Positions 19,602 to 27,302 of a DNA stretch of 50,114 nt are shown here, piece after piece. The notes beneath the pieces were generated by a model, which was not told the DNA's origin, ran no database searches, and was given only the letters and a program-made list of their open reading frames with translations. Source of the stretch: an uncultured Chlorobiaceae bacterium (GTDB lineage Bacteria; Bacteroidota; Chlorobiia; Chlorobiales; Chlorobiaceae); contig CAIPYV010000110.1 of NCBI GenBank assembly GCA_903869365.1, positions 1-50,114 of the forward strand, written 5' to 3'. Numbering within the stretch: position 1 is the first letter of the stretch; every line of letters starts with the position of its first letter. The translations under genes and the position numbers were made by a program.

Positions 19602-20585
19602 TCATCCTTTATCACCTTGCTTACTATAGGTTTTCCAGAGCAGTATCATTTTCAGGCAGTCAGGGTCGTTGAAAGCCTGCAGGTATGCCGAAGAAATATC
19701 ATCCTCAACGGTGTGTTTATGGGTAAATATGCGTTCAGCGTTAAGTTTGTGTTGTGCAAGAAGCTCTCTTACCCGTTCCAGATCCCCTTTAGCCCATTGT
19801 TTGGCTGCAATGAAAGAGAGCTCTTTCTGAAAAGCCTGAGAGTAATCGATGTTTATTCTCTGGTAATAACCTCCCAGGAGAACAACCCCATGAAATTTCA
19901 AGAACCTGAGTCCGGTATCAATCGCACTCATGATTCCAGTGCTGTCTATAAGGACGTCAAACTCATGACCGGCAAGTGCTGCAGAGACATCGTCCGTTTC
20001 AGCATTCACCTTCAAGTCTGCGGTTGAATAGTTAAGTCTGTTTTTTTGCGTATCAGTCGCGGCTACCAGCGTCGATCCCAGATGCTTTGCCAGTTCAACA
20101 GCGAGAATACCCACTGCACCCTGACCGAGTACAAGAACCTTCTTGTTTTTAACCTGTGCAAGATCAACAATATGCAAGGCGGTAGCACCAAGAGGCAGGG
20201 CAATACCGCACTCAGGATTCTCAAGACTGTCAAGCACGGTGATGCTCTCAACCGGACAGACAATATACTCCGAAGCACCACCAAAAGCGGCATTAACTCC
20301 TTCGTAACCGAAAGATCCTGCAACATAGGCAAATTTTCCGATCAAGCTCTGGTTGACATGGTCGCCGACCTCTTTGATCTTTCCAACGGTTTCATAACCG
20401 GGAATAAAAGGGAAGATAAACGGCCATGAAGGGATCAGCCCGTTATAAGCCATTTTTTCTGTACCGGTACTGATTGACGACCAGTATGTTTCAACAAGTA
20501 CATCAGTTGACGAAATGGGTTTCAGGGAAACTTCACAGAGTTCTATCTGCCTTACCCCTCTGAAGACAATCGCTTTAGCTTTCAT
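19602..20585 (-). CDS. bchC: 3-hydroxyethyl bacteriochlorophyllide a dehydrogenase
   Basis: Oxidises the C3 hydroxyethyl group to the acetyl group of bacteriochlorophyllide a. It is 327 aa and belongs to the medium-chain dehydrogenase fold. It has a BchC-type N-terminus (RQIELCEVSL, STGTEKMAYNG, FPFIPGYETVGKI) and the NAD(P)-binding VLVLGQGAVGILAVELAKHLG. The zinc-binding set of alcohol dehydrogenases is absent, as expected for BchC. It sits between bchF (26-bp gap) and bchX (31 bp from the ATG chosen for bchX). Confidence 0.95.
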   Translation of the reverse strand: MKAKAIVFRGVRQIELCEVSLKPISSTDVLVETYWSSISTGTEKMAYNGLIPSWPFIFPFIPGYETVGKIKEVGDHVNQSLIGKFAYVAGSFGYEGVNAAFGGASEYIVCPVESITVLDSLENPECGIALPLGATALHIVDLAQVKNKKVLVLGQGAVGILAVELAKHLGSTLVAATDTQKNRLNYSTADLKVNAETDDVSAALAGHEFDVLIDSTGIMSAIDTGLRFLKFHGVVLLGGYYQRINIDYSQAFQKELSFIAAKQWAKGDLERVRELLAQHKLNAERIFTHKHTVEDDISSAYLQAFNDPDCLKMILLWKTYSKQGDKG

Positions 20586-20611
20586 AACAATGTTTGTCAG
20601 GGTTGCTCAGG

Positions 20612-21076
20612 TTAGGCGTTCTTCAGCTTTTTTTCATTGTGCTTTTCAAGAAGCAGACGGATGACGAATTGTGCGGCATTGATAAGATAACTGAGATAGG
20701 CAAGCAGAGCAGTCCTGATAAGAATAGTCTCATCCAGTCCCAGAAAAAAGAGGATAAAGTACGATATATGAACAATCATGGCTATGGCGCTGCCGAAATC
20801 CTCCCAGAAAAATTCAGGAGCAAAAGCAAACGCACCGAAGACCTCTTTTTCAAAAAATCCCCCGGTTACAAAAATAAGCACCAGCATCAGGGTTTTCAGG
20901 ATCACAAAAAAAGTAATCCAGTAAAAGTTGTCTATCCAGATGTGGGCTTGGTAGAGATAGGTAACAGTGACGCCGATAAGAAACATTAGAAATTGTATGG
21001 GCGCCAGGATTCCCTGTACTTTTGTCCAGACCGAAGCATTTCTTCTTTCAAGCTGTTCAGGTGTATAACGGGGCAT
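20612..21076 (-). CDS. bchF: 3-vinyl bacteriochlorophyllide hydratase
   Basis: Hydrates the C3 vinyl group to hydroxyethyl, the substrate of the BchC dehydrogenase encoded next. It is 154 aa, family-sized, with the diagnostic N-terminus MPRYTPEQLERRNASVWTKV, GILAPIQFLMF, and FAFAPEFFWEDFGS between four to five membrane helices. It is the first bch gene in the order bchF-bchC-bchX. The binding-protein gene upstream ends 76 bp before it on the same strand and might be co-transcribed. Confidence 0.93.
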   Translation of the reverse strand: MPRYTPEQLERRNASVWTKVQGILAPIQFLMFLIGVTVTYLYQAHIWIDNFYWITFFVILKTLMLVLIFVTGGFFEKEVFGAFAFAPEFFWEDFGSAIAMIVHISYFILFFLGLDETILIRTALLAYLSYLINAAQFVIRLLLEKHNEKKLKNA

Positions 21077-21152
21077 AAAACATTGAGTTCATTGGTGAAG
21101 GCAGAAATTCAACAACTACTTTTCAGAAAAGATGTTGAATATAGTAAAAATG

Positions 21153-22850
21153 TTACTTTATGCTCCAATCAAAGGCATTGTAAAGCGTGGAGATAAGGTT
21201 CACGTCACAGTTTTTGATCTGCCTGTTGAATCCTTCCAGTTCATCATAGTAATAGAGAAATGTCCTCGGTTGCTCTTCATGCAGGATTTTCTGGTAGCTT
21301 TTCCAGAGAACAAGTTTGCGCTCATCGGAAAGAGGATGGTTGAGTTCTGCAATAATTAAGTCAAGCTCATGGTTTTGAAACGCTGACGAGTTGAACTGGT
21401 GTATTGCAAAATCGGAACCCCAGATAATAAGCTGGAAGGGGAGAGTCTCAGCGGCTATACCGGAGAGAGCAGCATCATAGCGGAACTCGTTCTGGTTCTT
21501 TAAAAAAATCAGACTCTCATCAAATTTCAGGCGGCAGTCGATTCCGATCTCTCTGAGATTCTGCTGTACAATTGTGGCAGCATAGTTGCGACGGGGATTG
21601 CCGACTGGAGCGGCCAGTTCAAAAGAGAATTTTTTCCCCTGTTTCTGCAGAATACCGTCCTGACCAAGCTTCCAGCCGGCTTCATGCAGCAGCGCGGAGG
21701 CCTTTTTCGGGTTATAGCTGTAAGGGTCAAGCGATGTGTTGGCTATAGCTTTGTAGGCTGGCGAAAGTGATGTGTTGACGATGGTAGCATGCTCAGGCCC
21801 CATGAAACCGTCAATAATTGATTGCCGATCAATGGCAAAGGTGAGCGCCTGGCGCACCAGTTTGCTGCCAAACAGGGCGTTTGGTCGGACTTTACCGCTG
21901 TTGCGATACTCCTCCCCATCAATATTCAGCCAGACAATGCTGTCGAAATATCGGTTCTTTACCGGTTTGATGACAATTGAAGGAGCTGTCCTGGCAAGTT
22001 CTTTACAATCTTTTGGATTGATACCGCCAGCTGAGATCATTGCATCAATCTGTCCTGATTTCAGCATGGAGAGCCGGGTAGTGTATTCCGGTACAACAAG
22101 AAAGATCAATGAGTTTATCGCGGCTGGCTTCGGCAGCATTGATAACGGGTTCCTGACAAGCTCAAGTTTTGTCTGGCGAGTCCACTTTTTCACTTTGAAT
22201 GCCCCTGCGCCAACTATAGGTATTTCTGATGCCTTGATGCGGATTTCATCAGGTTTAAATGATTTGAAGATATGTTCGGCTACCGGCATCAGATCGTTGA
22301 AATGATCCAGTACAATGTCGCTGTCCATCGGTTTGTTGAAATGCAGCACCAGCGTTGAGTCGTCAGGAGTTTCAACCCCGCGCTGAATGTCGGCTGTTCC
22401 ATCCTGAAGCAGCAGCAGGTCGTTGAGATAGTGCTGCCGGGAACTCGCAATTTTGGGATGCTTGTATAAGCTGTAGGAGTATTTAAAATCATGAGAAGTT
22501 ACTTTTATCCCATTTTCCCATACGACACCGCTCCGAAGGTGGAAAGTCACATTCTTCCCGTCTGAAGAGAACTCCCAGCTTTTTGCGGCATTGGGTAAAA
22601 AGGTTATACCGCCCTTTTTTTCATCATAAGAGGCTTTTACAAGAGCAGGATAAAGCAACCCGCAAACCTCCCGTGACATGGAAAGCTGAATAAGCAGGGG
22701 ATTGAGATAGTCGAAATCAGCCGAAACCCCCGCAATAATCCGTGTACTTCGGAGTTCATCAGAGTTATTTTTGCAGGAAGAGATAACAGCAAGGATCAGT
22801 AATATTGCTGCAGTAAAAAGCTTTTTTCGCGGGCTGAATATTTTCATCAT
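21153..22850 (-). CDS. Family-5 ABC transporter substrate-binding lipoprotein (oligopeptide/nickel type)
   Basis: A 565-aa periplasmic lipoprotein. The signal sequence ends in the lipobox ISSC (KKLFTAAILLILAVISSCKN). The SBP_bac_5 body includes LRSGVVWENGIKVTSHDFKYS (family signature), VRQALTFAIDRQSIIDGFMG, and NPKKASALLHEAGWKLGQDG. The ligand cannot be read from sequence; OppA/DppA-like peptide binding is the default. I start at the MM pair (22850), which puts the signal peptide at the N-terminus; the frame extends to 22898. An OppD-type ATPase lies 24 kb away at 47247. No permease is adjacent. Confidence 0.88.
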   Translation of the reverse strand: MMKIFSPRKKLFTAAILLILAVISSCKNNSDELRSTRIIAGVSADFDYLNPLLIQLSMSREVCGLLYPALVKASYDEKKGGITFLPNAAKSWEFSSDGKNVTFHLRSGVVWENGIKVTSHDFKYSYSLYKHPKIASSRQHYLNDLLLLQDGTADIQRGVETPDDSTLVLHFNKPMDSDIVLDHFNDLMPVAEHIFKSFKPDEIRIKASEIPIVGAGAFKVKKWTRQTKLELVRNPLSMLPKPAAINSLIFLVVPEYTTRLSMLKSGQIDAMISAGGINPKDCKELARTAPSIVIKPVKNRYFDSIVWLNIDGEEYRNSGKVRPNALFGSKLVRQALTFAIDRQSIIDGFMGPEHATIVNTSLSPAYKAIANTSLDPYSYNPKKASALLHEAGWKLGQDGILQKQGKKFSFELAAPVGNPRRNYAATIVQQNLREIGIDCRLKFDESLIFLKNQNEFRYDAALSGIAAETLPFQLIIWGSDFAIHQFNSSAFQNHELDLIIAELNHPLSDERKLVLWKSYQKILHEEQPRTFLYYYDELEGFNRQIKNCDVNLISTLYNAFDWSIK

Positions 22851-22984
22851 CAATAAATTGTATTTAAAGCTTGCCATTCTTCCCTGCCCCATTGCCAACT
22901 CTCTTTAATAAGATAAACTGTAAAGTACTGAAAACTTCGAATAACTTGAGAATGGGAAGATGTACTCTGTGCCTTCCTCTTTCT

Positions 22985-23236
22985 GTGTTCTTGCGTAAGC
23001 ATGGTGTATATTAAAACTGGCCGGATCGTCAATGTTATGCAACCTGTCAACAAGCCCCAAAGCGTATTATTGCCGAAGATATAAAACACAGCGATGAAGA
23101 AAATCGATTGTATTGTATTGGTCGCGTTGACGAAGGAATACTGACGGTAAGGTTTACCGTTAGAGGCAGTATCATCAGAATATTCGGAGCCGGATATTGG
23201 AGAAAAGGGAGAAAAATATATGAAGACCAAAATTAA
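22985..23236 (+). pseudogene. BrnT-like toxin remnant (frameshifted)
   Basis: The frame open from 23015 to 23236 contains a typical BrnT C-terminal half: HSDEENRLYCIGRVDEGILT, then VRFTVRGSIIRIFGA and RKGRKIYEDQN. No start codon precedes it, because a stop interrupts at 23012. A matching N-terminal scrap (RKHGVY) appears just before that stop in a different frame. I read this as a decayed ribonuclease toxin. It overlaps the antitoxin start by 17 bp, the usual brnTA arrangement. The minus-strand frame over the same region shows no family resemblance. Confidence 0.6.
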
Positions 23237-23459
23237 ATATACTGATGAACCATTGGGTGAATTAAAAGTAATTAAAGACTTTCTGCCTTCGCCTGCTCAA
23301 TTAATCCTGAAGGAAGAAAACGTCAAGATTACTATAGCGTTAAAAAAATCCAGTATAGAATTTTTCAAAAATGAGGCAAAGAGACATCATACTTCTTATC
23401 AAAAGATGATAAGACAACTCATAGACTGGTACGCAGTAAATAATACAAAAAGCGCCTAA
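23220..23459 (+). CDS. BrnA/CopG-type ribbon-helix-helix antitoxin
   Basis: A 79-aa protein whose C-terminal half (VKITIALKKSSIEFFKNEAK, then RHHTSYQKMIRQLIDWYAVN) is a ribbon-helix-helix DNA-binding domain as in CopG/BrnA antitoxins. The N-terminal half (DEPLGELKVIKDFLPSPAQL) would contact the toxin. It is intact, while the overlapping toxin gene is broken, so it may persist as an orphan antitoxin or repressor. Confidence 0.7.
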   Translation: MKTKIKYTDEPLGELKVIKDFLPSPAQLILKEENVKITIALKKSSIEFFKNEAKRHHTSYQKMIRQLIDWYAVNNTKSA

Positions 23460-23476
23460 TATCATCGTCAACCCTG

Positions 23477-23686
23477 ATGCGGGTTTTCAAGGATCTTGAC
23501 ATGGCGGAATACCTCGCCTCCGGCATGCCTTGGATTCTTAAAGCTTACCCACGTGAAGCCTACACTTTCTCTACCCATTTCATCAGGACAACCTTTCCTA
23601 TAGATTTGAAACACTGGAAAACGTTCCAGCAAAATTATTTGAATCCATTGATTGATGCTGTTTTTTTGGAGCAGAAAAGACAATGA
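23477..23686 (+). pseudogene. C-terminal fragment of an AlbA_2/AAA_4-type ATP-binding protein
   Basis: The 69 residues MRVFKDLDMAEYLASGMPWI followed by LKAYPREAYTFSTHFIRTTF match the C-terminal end of Schlafen-like/divergent-AAA (AAA_4) putative regulators or helicases, proteins often encoded beside type I restriction genes. The N-terminal several hundred residues are missing. Upstream DNA is the antitoxin gene. This is a gene remnant. Confidence 0.6.
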
Positions 23687-23730
23687 GAATACACTGACAA
23701 TTTCACCATTAACAGTACAGATACAAGCCG

Positions 23731-23793
23731 ATGCTTCAAAACAATCCTGAACTGAAATCAAAAATAGAGCAACTCTGGAACAAGTTCTGGAAC
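23731..23793 (+). pseudogene. N-terminal scrap of a type I restriction methylase (HsdM)
   Basis: It begins MLQNNPELKSKIEQLWNKFW, the typical start of one HsdM subgroup (normally followed by SGGI-NPLTAIEQ). The match ends at the repeated CTGGAACA (23775 and 23787), after which the sequence belongs to a YhcG-like gene in another frame. Only the first ~20 codons survive. Confidence 0.5.
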
Positions 23794-23921
23794 AGGCAAT
23801 CATCACCCAGTTGCAGGAGTTTTTGCTGGAGCTTGGCAACGGTTTCACTTTTGTGGCTCGCCAACAGAGAATTCATCTCAACGGCAGAAAGAGCTGTTCC
23901 GACGTGTATTGCGATTTTTGA
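23778..23921 (+). pseudogene. Fragment of a YhcG/DUF1016 PDDEXK-type nuclease
   Basis: In this frame the DNA reads EQVLEQAIITQLQEFLLELG, then NGFTFVARQQRIHLNGRKS, matching the start of the nuclease domain of YhcG-family proteins. It then hits a stop at 23919 before the catalytic core. Both ends are missing. The region after it (to ~24070) translates in several frames without a recognisable family. Confidence 0.5.
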
Positions 23922-24070
23922 AGCAGGGTCTGTTTCGCTTCAACATTCCGTATATTATTTTTCTTGGAAATGGGGTTTTCATTTGCCGAACGAAGAATCT
24001 CTTTGCAGCAGCGTTCAGCCACATTCAGGGGAGGAGACATTTTGGAGAAACTGGGGAATTCTTAAAAAAT

Positions 24071-24586
24071 ATGGGGATTGGAGCAGTAAAAAAAGAGCTT
24101 GCACGTCTGGACAAAGAAGAACTTATCAAGTTACTGGCCGAGTTGTACGGCAAAGACAAGGCAACTCGTGAGTTTCTTGATTTCTCTGTAAATCCGGATG
24201 AAAAGGCATTGCACATGAAATGCCGGGATAAGATTTTATATGCTTTTTTTCCGAAACGTGGTTACCGATTGCGTTTGGCCGAAGGGAAAAAAGCTATTGC
24301 TGATTTCAAAAAATATTCATCGAACGGTGAATTGCTTGCTGATCTCATGCTCTGGTATGTCGAGAATGGGGTAAAATATACCAACGAATATGGTGATATC
24401 GATATGCCGTTTTATAACAGTGTTGCCAGTGTTTATGACAATGCATTGGAATTGATCAAGCAAGAGCATCTTCTGACAAAATTTGCAGAACGAGCGGAAC
24501 AGATGGTTAATGAAACACGTGGTATTGGCTGGGGATTTCATGATGACCTTGCCGGATCGTATATGCGAACCTACCTGGTTGAGTGA
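24071..24586 (+). CDS. DUF6155-like protein (171 aa)
   Basis: From the ATG at 24071 it reads MGIGAVKKELARLDKEELIK, then LLAELYGKDKATREFLDF and NPDEKALHMKCRDKILYAFF. This resembles the small helical DUF6155 family (XXXLKKxLxxLxKEELIxLIxxLY... pattern), of unknown function. The frame runs upstream to 23909 but that part overlaps nuclease debris and lacks family resemblance. It is an apparently intact gene at the end of the decayed island. It has no signal peptide or membrane helix. Confidence 0.65.
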   Translation: MGIGAVKKELARLDKEELIKLLAELYGKDKATREFLDFSVNPDEKALHMKCRDKILYAFFPKRGYRLRLAEGKKAIADFKKYSSNGELLADLMLWYVENGVKYTNEYGDIDMPFYNSVASVYDNALELIKQEHLLTKFAERAEQMVNETRGIGWGFHDDLAGSYMRTYLVE

Positions 24587-24665
24587 TTGATATGACCACG
24601 TTAACTATTGAAAATCCAAGAGGTAACTATCTCTTGTAATATTATGGAATCTCTTAACGTACTCT

Positions 24666-25898
24666 GTGATCAGTTTCCTGAAGCAACCCCATAAGTGTTT
24701 CATAACAAAAGGTGAAATTCCGGAATTGGGATTTGCGGAATTCATTTCCCTTACAGCGATGATGATGTCGCTGGTTGCACTCTCCGTCGATACCATGCTG
24801 CCTGCTCTCTCCGAAATAGGCAGGGATCTCGGAATCATCGACAACAACAGCTCACAGCTCATCATCTCACTGTTTTTTCTTGGAATGGCTTTCGGTCAAC
24901 TGCTCTACGGTCCGGTGTCTGACAATACTGGACGCAAACCGGCTATTTATGTGGGTTACGGACTGTTCATAATTGGCTGTTTGCTCTCGCTTGCCGCTAC
25001 AACCCTTCCTGTCATGCTGGTGGGGAGATTCCTTCAGGGATTTGGAACAGCAGGCCCCCGCATTGTCTCGATCGCAATCGTCCGTGACCGTTGCGAGGGC
25101 AGTGCCATGGCCCGTGTCATGTCCTTTGTGATGACAGTTTTCATCATCGTGCCCATTATCGCCCCGGCCCTTGGACAGGGAGTGCTGTTTCTTGCAGGAT
25201 GGCGTGCTATATTCGCTTCATTTCTTGTTCTGACTTTACTCTCGCTTGTCTGGTTCGCCCTCCGTCAGCCCGAAACCTTGTCCAAGGAAAAAAGAGTCTC
25301 GTTCTCGTTCAAACGGATCATCGGCACCATGATGACAATTTTCAGCAACCGCAGCGCAATCGGCTATACCATAACCGCCGGTCTTGTCTTTGGCTTTTTT
25401 TTCGGCTACCTGAATTCTGCACAGCAGATTTTTCAGGAAATCTATGCGCTCGGAGCAGAGTTTCCGTTTTATTTTGCCGCTCTTGCGCTCTCGATAGGCT
25501 GCGCATCATTATTCAATGCACGGTTTGTGGTGCACCATACCATGCAGTTCCTTTCAAAAAGTTCGCTCATTGCAATCAGCGTACTCTCAGCCGGATTCTT
25601 TCTTCTTGCGTTTTGGCATCATGGACATCCGCCGCTGTGGACGCTCATGGCATATCTCTTTGCAACGTTTTTCGGCACCGGAATACTCTTTGGCAACCTC
25701 AACGCACTGGCTATGGAGTCACTCGGAAAAATCGCCGGTATCGGAGCAGGCGTTGTAGGTTCGCTCTCAACGTTTATTTCAATCATTACAGGGACCGCAA
25801 TCGGCCAGAGCTACAACGGATCCGTACTGCCTCTCACTGCAGGTTTTTTCATACTCAGCCTTGCATCGCTCGCCGCAATGAGATGGGCGGAAAAATAA
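24666..25898 (+). CDS. MFS multidrug exporter, Bcr/CflA type (DHA1)
   Basis: A 410-aa, 12-helix proton-driven exporter. The DHA1 motif A loop is GQLLYGPVSDNTGRKPAIYV, and the Asp in VDTMLPALSEIGRDLG (helix 1) is typical of Bcr/CflA. GFGTAGPRIVSIAIVRDRC follows (RG-rich helix 4 region). The start is uncertain: GTG at 24666 is the first in-frame start, and the first internal ATG would cut into helix 1. The substrate cannot be inferred. No regulator is adjacent. Confidence 0.88.
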   Translation: MISFLKQPHKCFITKGEIPELGFAEFISLTAMMMSLVALSVDTMLPALSEIGRDLGIIDNNSSQLIISLFFLGMAFGQLLYGPVSDNTGRKPAIYVGYGLFIIGCLLSLAATTLPVMLVGRFLQGFGTAGPRIVSIAIVRDRCEGSAMARVMSFVMTVFIIVPIIAPALGQGVLFLAGWRAIFASFLVLTLLSLVWFALRQPETLSKEKRVSFSFKRIIGTMMTIFSNRSAIGYTITAGLVFGFFFGYLNSAQQIFQEIYALGAEFPFYFAALALSIGCASLFNARFVVHHTMQFLSKSSLIAISVLSAGFFLLAFWHHGHPPLWTLMAYLFATFFGTGILFGNLNALAMESLGKIAGIGAGVVGSLSTFISIITGTAIGQSYNGSVLPLTAGFFILSLASLAAMRWAEK

Positions 25899-26032
25899 AC
25901 TTCTGGAGCAGCATTATGGATTATCGGCAGCGAAAAATTGTCAGGCAGAAAGCCGGTATACAATTTGCTGCATAATTCTGAACTGAAACTGACAAGAGTT
26001 GCGGGGATGCTTGATTCGCTTATGCCATGTAA

Positions 26033-26046
26033 TTTCTCATGAGAAA
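26033..26046. repeat. 14-bp perfect palindrome upstream of the response regulator
   Basis: TTTCTCATGAGAAA reads identically on both strands. It is ~100 bp upstream of the response-regulator start, in a 244-bp gap that holds no gene I can recognise. It could be a dimer-binding operator. Confidence 0.4.
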
Positions 26047-26142
26047 AGGGTATGATCTTAAGGGGTAATTTTTTTATGAATGTTTCAGTGCTGATTTTAT
26101 ATTTCACCCGAAATACCAATACCAACCCCTTGTGTCGCTCAG

Positions 26143-26571
26143 ATGTTTATGAATAATCTTGCTGATTTTGCCGTTTTGTGTGTTGATGATGAAGTCGAAA
26201 TCATCAATGCCTTAAAAAGTTGTCTTCGCAGGGAGCCATACACAAAAATGTTTGCAGAATCAGGCGAACAAGCTCTCACTTTGCTGCATGAAAGCCAAAA
26301 CAATGCCCGTATTATTGTTATCGTTACAGATATTCAAATGCCGGGTATGAACGGCACTGAATTGATTAAGAGGGTGAAAACCAGTTTTCCGGACACCATC
26401 TGTATGTTAGTCTCTGGAGCTAATAATATTAACGAGTTTATAAAGGATGGCGATACCGCTCATATTTATAACACTATTACAAAGCCGATAGATATACCGC
26501 TGTTTAAAAAAACCATAAACGACGCCATAGATTATTACCGTAATACTGCGATACCGCGATACCGATCATAA
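26143..26571 (+). CDS. Single-domain response regulator (CheY-like)
   Basis: A 142-aa stand-alone receiver domain. The acidic pair is in VLCVDDEVEI, the phospho-acceptor Asp in VIVTDIQMPGMNG, the conserved Ser/Thr in MLVSGANN, and the Lys in TITKPIDIPLF. The unusual segment NINEFIKDGDTAHIYNTITK before the Lys is characteristic of RpfG/HupR-type receivers. There is no output domain and no adjacent kinase. It could relay to an orphan kinase such as the hybrid kinase at 37766, but that is speculation. A second ATG lies two codons in. Confidence 0.85.
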   Translation: MFMNNLADFAVLCVDDEVEIINALKSCLRREPYTKMFAESGEQALTLLHESQNNARIIVIVTDIQMPGMNGTELIKRVKTSFPDTICMLVSGANNINEFIKDGDTAHIYNTITKPIDIPLFKKTINDAIDYYRNTAIPRYRS

Positions 26572-26589
26572 CCATGAGCCGATTATTGA

Positions 26590-26632
26590 AACACTTGTTA
26601 AGTGTTGAGACAGTTGTTAAGTGTTGAGACAC
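26590..26632. repeat. Tandem 18-bp direct repeat with embedded inverted repeat
   Basis: TTGTTAAGTGTTGAGACA occurs at 26595-26612 and 26614-26631 (period 19). The first copy also completes an inverted repeat, AACACTT-GTT-AAGTGTT, with the preceding bases. It lies 20-60 bp after the response-regulator stop. It may be a protein-binding repeat or replication slippage. Confidence 0.55.
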
Positions 26633-26666
26633 TGCAGGTGAATAAGTGATAGTCGGTGATGGAAAG

Positions 26667-26708
26667 ACAGCACTCCACCCCTTATGCGATGGAGTACTGC
26701 GTTTTTTA
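26667..26708. terminator. Probable intrinsic terminator (bidirectional position)
   Basis: A ten-base arm (CAGCACTCCA) pairs with TGGAGTACTG with one mismatch, separated by ~12 nt, and is followed by GTTTTTT. It lies between the converging response-regulator (+) and TPR (-) genes and most clearly ends plus-strand transcripts. Confidence 0.6.
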
Positions 26709-26723
26709 CTCTCCAAGCCCCAC

Positions 26724-27251
26724 TTAAATACCATTACTTTTCAGCCATTGTTGCGCGTCGGGATTCCCAAGTTTTGCGGCCTGCAACAGGTCATCTTTTG
26801 CTCCTGGTTTATCGCCTTGGTCGAGTCTTATGGCAGCTCGATTGAGGTAGGCAGGCACAAAGGATGGATTAACTTCAATGGTCTTGGTAAAGTCTGCCGT
26901 GGCTCCTTTACTGTCACCAAGATCAGCTTTTATACTGCCACGGTTATTGTAGCTGTCAGCAGATTTTGGATTAATTTCAATGGCTTTTGTGAAGTCATCT
27001 AAGGCGCTTTGTTTTTCACCGGTGCTGAACTCTGCAGCTGCCCGGCTGTTGTAGGCATCAGCAAATTTCGGATTCAGTTCAATAGCTTTTGTGTAGTCTG
27101 CTATGGCACCCTTGAAATCATTGTTACCGAATTTTACTTCAGCACTGGTGAAAAATGTTTTGGCATCATCTATCGAGTTAGCACTTGCAAGAGTATTTCC
27201 AAGCGGTAGCGCAAGTATCGCGGTAAAAAAAATTCGTAAATACTGTTTCAT
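26724..27251 (-). CDS. Exported tetratricopeptide-repeat protein
   Basis: A 175-aa protein with a signal peptide (LRIFFTAILALPLGNTLASA) and then four TPR units of 34 residues. The units are recognisable by repeating FKGAIADYTKAIELNPKFAD-type sequence (DYTKAIELNP, DFTKAIEINP, DFTKTIEVNP, then GDKPGAKDDLLQAAKLGN). It likely acts as a periplasmic protein-protein adaptor. It ends ..AQQWLKSNGI. The gene lies downstream of, and in the same direction as, the TonB receptor, 52 bp further upstream. No specific partner is known. Confidence 0.85.
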   Translation of the reverse strand: MKQYLRIFFTAILALPLGNTLASANSIDDAKTFFTSAEVKFGNNDFKGAIADYTKAIELNPKFADAYNSRAAAEFSTGEKQSALDDFTKAIEINPKSADSYNNRGSIKADLGDSKGATADFTKTIEVNPSFVPAYLNRAAIRLDQGDKPGAKDDLLQAAKLGNPDAQQWLKSNGI

Positions 27252-27302
27252 AGAGTCGCTTCAATTAATTGGTTAGTAAAAAATTCTTTATCTCGTTCAG
27301 GG

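Noticed and set aside
22850-23230. Minus-strand 126-codon frame
   Set aside because: It lies opposite the BrnT remnant, which has clear family resemblance; the frame itself has none.
25811-26125. Minus-strand 104-codon frame and plus-strand 294-codon frame over the MFS gene
   Set aside because: Shadow frames of the exporter gene, without family resemblance.
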